Positions 5,240 to 6,795 of a stretch of 6,795 nucleotides of DNA are shown here, piece after piece (position 1 is the first letter of the stretch; each line of letters opens with the position of its first letter). Made by a program: the position numbers and the translations under genes. This DNA is from an uncultured bacterium (GTDB lineage: Bacteria; Cyanobacteriota; Vampirovibrionia; Gastranaerophilales; Gastranaerophilaceae), in contig USEW01000102.1 of NCBI GenBank assembly GCA_900553845.1, positions 1 through 6,795 on the forward strand, read 5' to 3'. A model generated the notes under the pieces. That model made no database searches. It saw nothing but the letters and a program-made list of their open reading frames with translations, and was not told the origin of the DNA.

Positions 5240-5387
5240 TATATTTGTTTTAATAATTGAAAAAATATTTTTTTGCTAGTTTTAACTAAAATATTAAAAA
5301 ATTGTAACATTTTATTAAACATAAAATATTTTTAAAGTAAAATAAAAAGCATAATTAATAATTGATATATGCGGAAAGTGAGAGGTT

Positions 5388-6665
5388 ATGGACAGATTAT
5401 TTGGAATATTTGGTATTATATTTATTTTGTTTTTATCATTTTTAATGTCAAATAACAAAAAAAGAATTTCTGTTAAAACAATAACAAGTGCGTTTTTACT
5501 CCAATTTCTACTTGGCGTATTTATATTAAAAGTGCCTTTGGGTATAAAAATATTTCAGGCGATTGGCGGATTTATTCAAAAAATACTTGATTTTGCAAAG
5601 ATTGGGTCAGACTTTGTTTTTGGACCGCTAACTCGAAATCCTGAAAAATTAACCGAACTTTTCGGACAAAATTCACATATTTTTGCACTTCAACTTATGG
5701 GTGCAATGATATTTATGATGGTTCTTGTTAACATTTTATATTATTACGGCATAATGCAGCGTGTTGTAGCATTTTTAGGAAAGTTAATGAACAAACTTTT
5801 AAATGTTTCAGGCGCAGAGGCTTTATCCAATCTTGCCTCTTCTTTTGTAGGGCAGGTTGCTGCACAGTCTTTGATAAAGCCTTATTTGCCAAATCTTACA
5901 AAATCCGAAATACTCTCTTCAATGACAGGTTCGCTTGCCTGTATTTCAGGCGGTGTTATGGCAATATATGTTGGTATGGGTATACCTGCACAGTATCTTC
6001 TTGCTGCTTCAATAATGGCAGCTCCAGGGGCATTAGTTATTTCAAAAATAGTGTATCCTGAAACTGATGAGCCAAAAACAATGAATGATATTAAAATATC
6101 AAGACGACGAACACACGTCAATGTTATTGACTCAATTGCCATGGGAGCACAAGAAGGCATGAGGGTTACAATCAATGTTGTTGCTGTTTTAATAGCACTT
6201 GTTGCTTTGATTGCAATGATAGATTGGGCTCTTGTAAAATTCGGTTTATTTCTTCATAATAATCTTCACTTAAGCCAAATGTTTATGGGGTTTGATTTAA
6301 CTAATCTTTCAATGAAGATGATTGTGGGAAAAATCTTTGCAATATTTGCATATCTTATGGGTGTTCCATTTAACGAATCAGCAACAATAGGTGCGTTATT
6401 GGGTGAGAAATTTATTCTGAACGAAACCATAGCATATATAGATTTAGTGTCAATAAAAAATATAATAAGTGAAAAAAGTTTTATAATTTCGACATTTGCT
6501 CTATGCGGATTTGCAAACCTTGGCTCAATAGCAATATTAATTGGAGGTGTTGGCGAAATGGCACCAAAACAACGAAAAAACCTTTCAAGACTTGGCATAA
6601 AAGCTCTTGTTTGCGGAACTTTTGCTTCATATGTCTCAGCTTGTATCGCGGGGATTTTATTGTAA
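5388..6665 (+). CDS. nupC: Concentrative nucleoside transporter (CNT/NupC family)
   Basis: The product (425 aa, the usual bacterial CNT length) is an inner-membrane, ion-coupled importer of nucleosides. Many hydrophobic segments are visible from residue 3 to the C-terminus. Family landmarks in order are KPYLPNLTKSEILSSMTGSLA (164-184, in two parts: KPYLPNLTKSE and ILSSMTGSLA), AASIMAAPGALVISKIVYPETDEP (206-229, AASIMAAPG and KIVYPETDEP), GVPFNESATIGALLGEKFILNE (325-346, ending in LNE) and ALCGFANLGSIAI (371-383). By alignment to the Vibrio cholerae CNT structure from memory, ribose contacts Glu (346), Asn (377) and Ser (380) are kept. The normally conserved GQTE/GQSE motif reads GQVA (155-158), a change in the nucleobase site. 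The start is set by family N-termini; AGAGG lies only two bases before the ATG, with GGAAAG further upstream. It stands alone, diverging from the membrane-protein gene. Family call is firm; exact substrate is open. Confidence 0.93.
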   Translation: MDRLFGIFGIIFILFLSFLMSNNKKRISVKTITSAFLLQFLLGVFILKVPLGIKIFQAIGGFIQKILDFAKIGSDFVFGPLTRNPEKLTELFGQNSHIFALQLMGAMIFMMVLVNILYYYGIMQRVVAFLGKLMNKLLNVSGAEALSNLASSFVGQVAAQSLIKPYLPNLTKSEILSSMTGSLACISGGVMAIYVGMGIPAQYLLAASIMAAPGALVISKIVYPETDEPKTMNDIKISRRRTHVNVIDSIAMGAQEGMRVTINVVAVLIALVALIAMIDWALVKFGLFLHNNLHLSQMFMGFDLTNLSMKMIVGKIFAIFAYLMGVPFNESATIGALLGEKFILNETIAYIDLVSIKNIISEKSFIISTFALCGFANLGSIAILIGGVGEMAPKQRKNLSRLGIKALVCGTFASYVSACIAGILL

Positions 6666-6678
6666 TTTAAAAAAGTAC

Positions 6679-6707
6679 TTGATATTTTTATTGTTTTAAT
6701 GGATAAT
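6679..6707 (+). promoter_or_regulatory. Candidate promoter of the tRNA gene
   Basis: TTGATA (6679-6684), a 17-base spacer and GATAAT (6702-6707) form a good sigma70-type promoter ending ten bases before the tRNA. It lies within the 52-base gap after the transporter gene, so the tRNA need not depend on read-through. Confidence 0.55.
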
Positions 6708-6717
6708 AATAACAAAT

Positions 6718-6791
6718 GGCAAGGTAGCTCAGTTGGTGAGAGCGCACGGCTCATACCCGTGAGGTCGAGAGTTCGAATCTCTCCCTTGCTA
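6718..6791 (+). tRNA. tRNA-Met (CAT anticodon), elongator type
   Basis: A complete 74-base cloverleaf. Acceptor arms are GGCAAGG (6718-6724) and CCTTGCT (6784-6790), with a G-U first pair and A73 at 6791. The D stem is GCTC/GAGC (6727-6730/6740-6743). The anticodon stem is CACGG/CCGTG with loop CTCATAC, so the anticodon CAT is at 6752-6754. The T arm is GAGAG-TTCGAAT-CTCTC (6767-6783). CCA is not encoded. The anticodon stem lacks the three G-C pairs of initiator tRNA and the first pair is not C-A, so this is not tRNA-fMet. An isoleucine tRNA with a lysidine-modified CAT anticodon is a less likely alternative. Confidence 0.95.
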
Positions 6792-6795
6792 ATAA

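Noticed and set aside
6666..6690. AAAAA...TATTTTT sequence after the transporter gene as a terminator
   Set aside because: Only A-T pairs and a poor stem; the segment is better explained as the -35 region of the tRNA promoter.

Overview
This AT-rich bacterial window holds a minus-strand block of flagellar rod genes, a divergent nucleoside-transporter gene and a tRNA gene. The composition, the flagellar set and an unclassified membrane protein with an N/Q-rich head would fit a gut member of Candidatus Gastranaerophilales/Vampirovibrionia (Melainabacteria). That assignment is an impression only, because no marker gene is present.

Layout. Positions 1-56 look like the beginning of a minus-strand gene running off the left edge, with a good sigma70-type promoter at 85-113. 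Positions 312-703 hold no convincing gene but a dense set of short inverted repeats. These nest into a multi-branched fold closed by a 12-bp stem (427-438/582-593), in a patch far richer in GC than its surroundings. From about 824 to 4053, read right to left on the minus strand, come flgF-like, flgG-like, a 281-bp gap, flgB, flgC and a lytic transglycosylase. FlgB, FlgC, FlgF and FlgG are the rod proteins of the flagellar basal body. The transglycosylase, in the place where fliE often sits, probably opens peptidoglycan for the growing rod. A 285-residue single-pass membrane protein of unknown function (4382-5239) lies upstream. On the plus strand follow a concentrative nucleoside transporter (5388-6665) and an elongator-type tRNA-Met (6718-6791) with its own promoter.

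The two gaps upstream of the flagellar gene groups (before flgB and before flgF) carry diverged copies of one repeat, 2371-2597 and 4087-4348. They share a 39-nt identical core and hairpins of the GGATT-TGTA-AATCC type. The core contains a TTGACA and a CCGATTT box pointing into the flagellar genes, so the repeat may carry a shared promoter or may simply be a repeat family settled in gaps.

The observations most worth following are the folded region at 312-703, the duplicated pre-flagellar repeat, and the altered nucleobase-binding motif of the nucleoside transporter.
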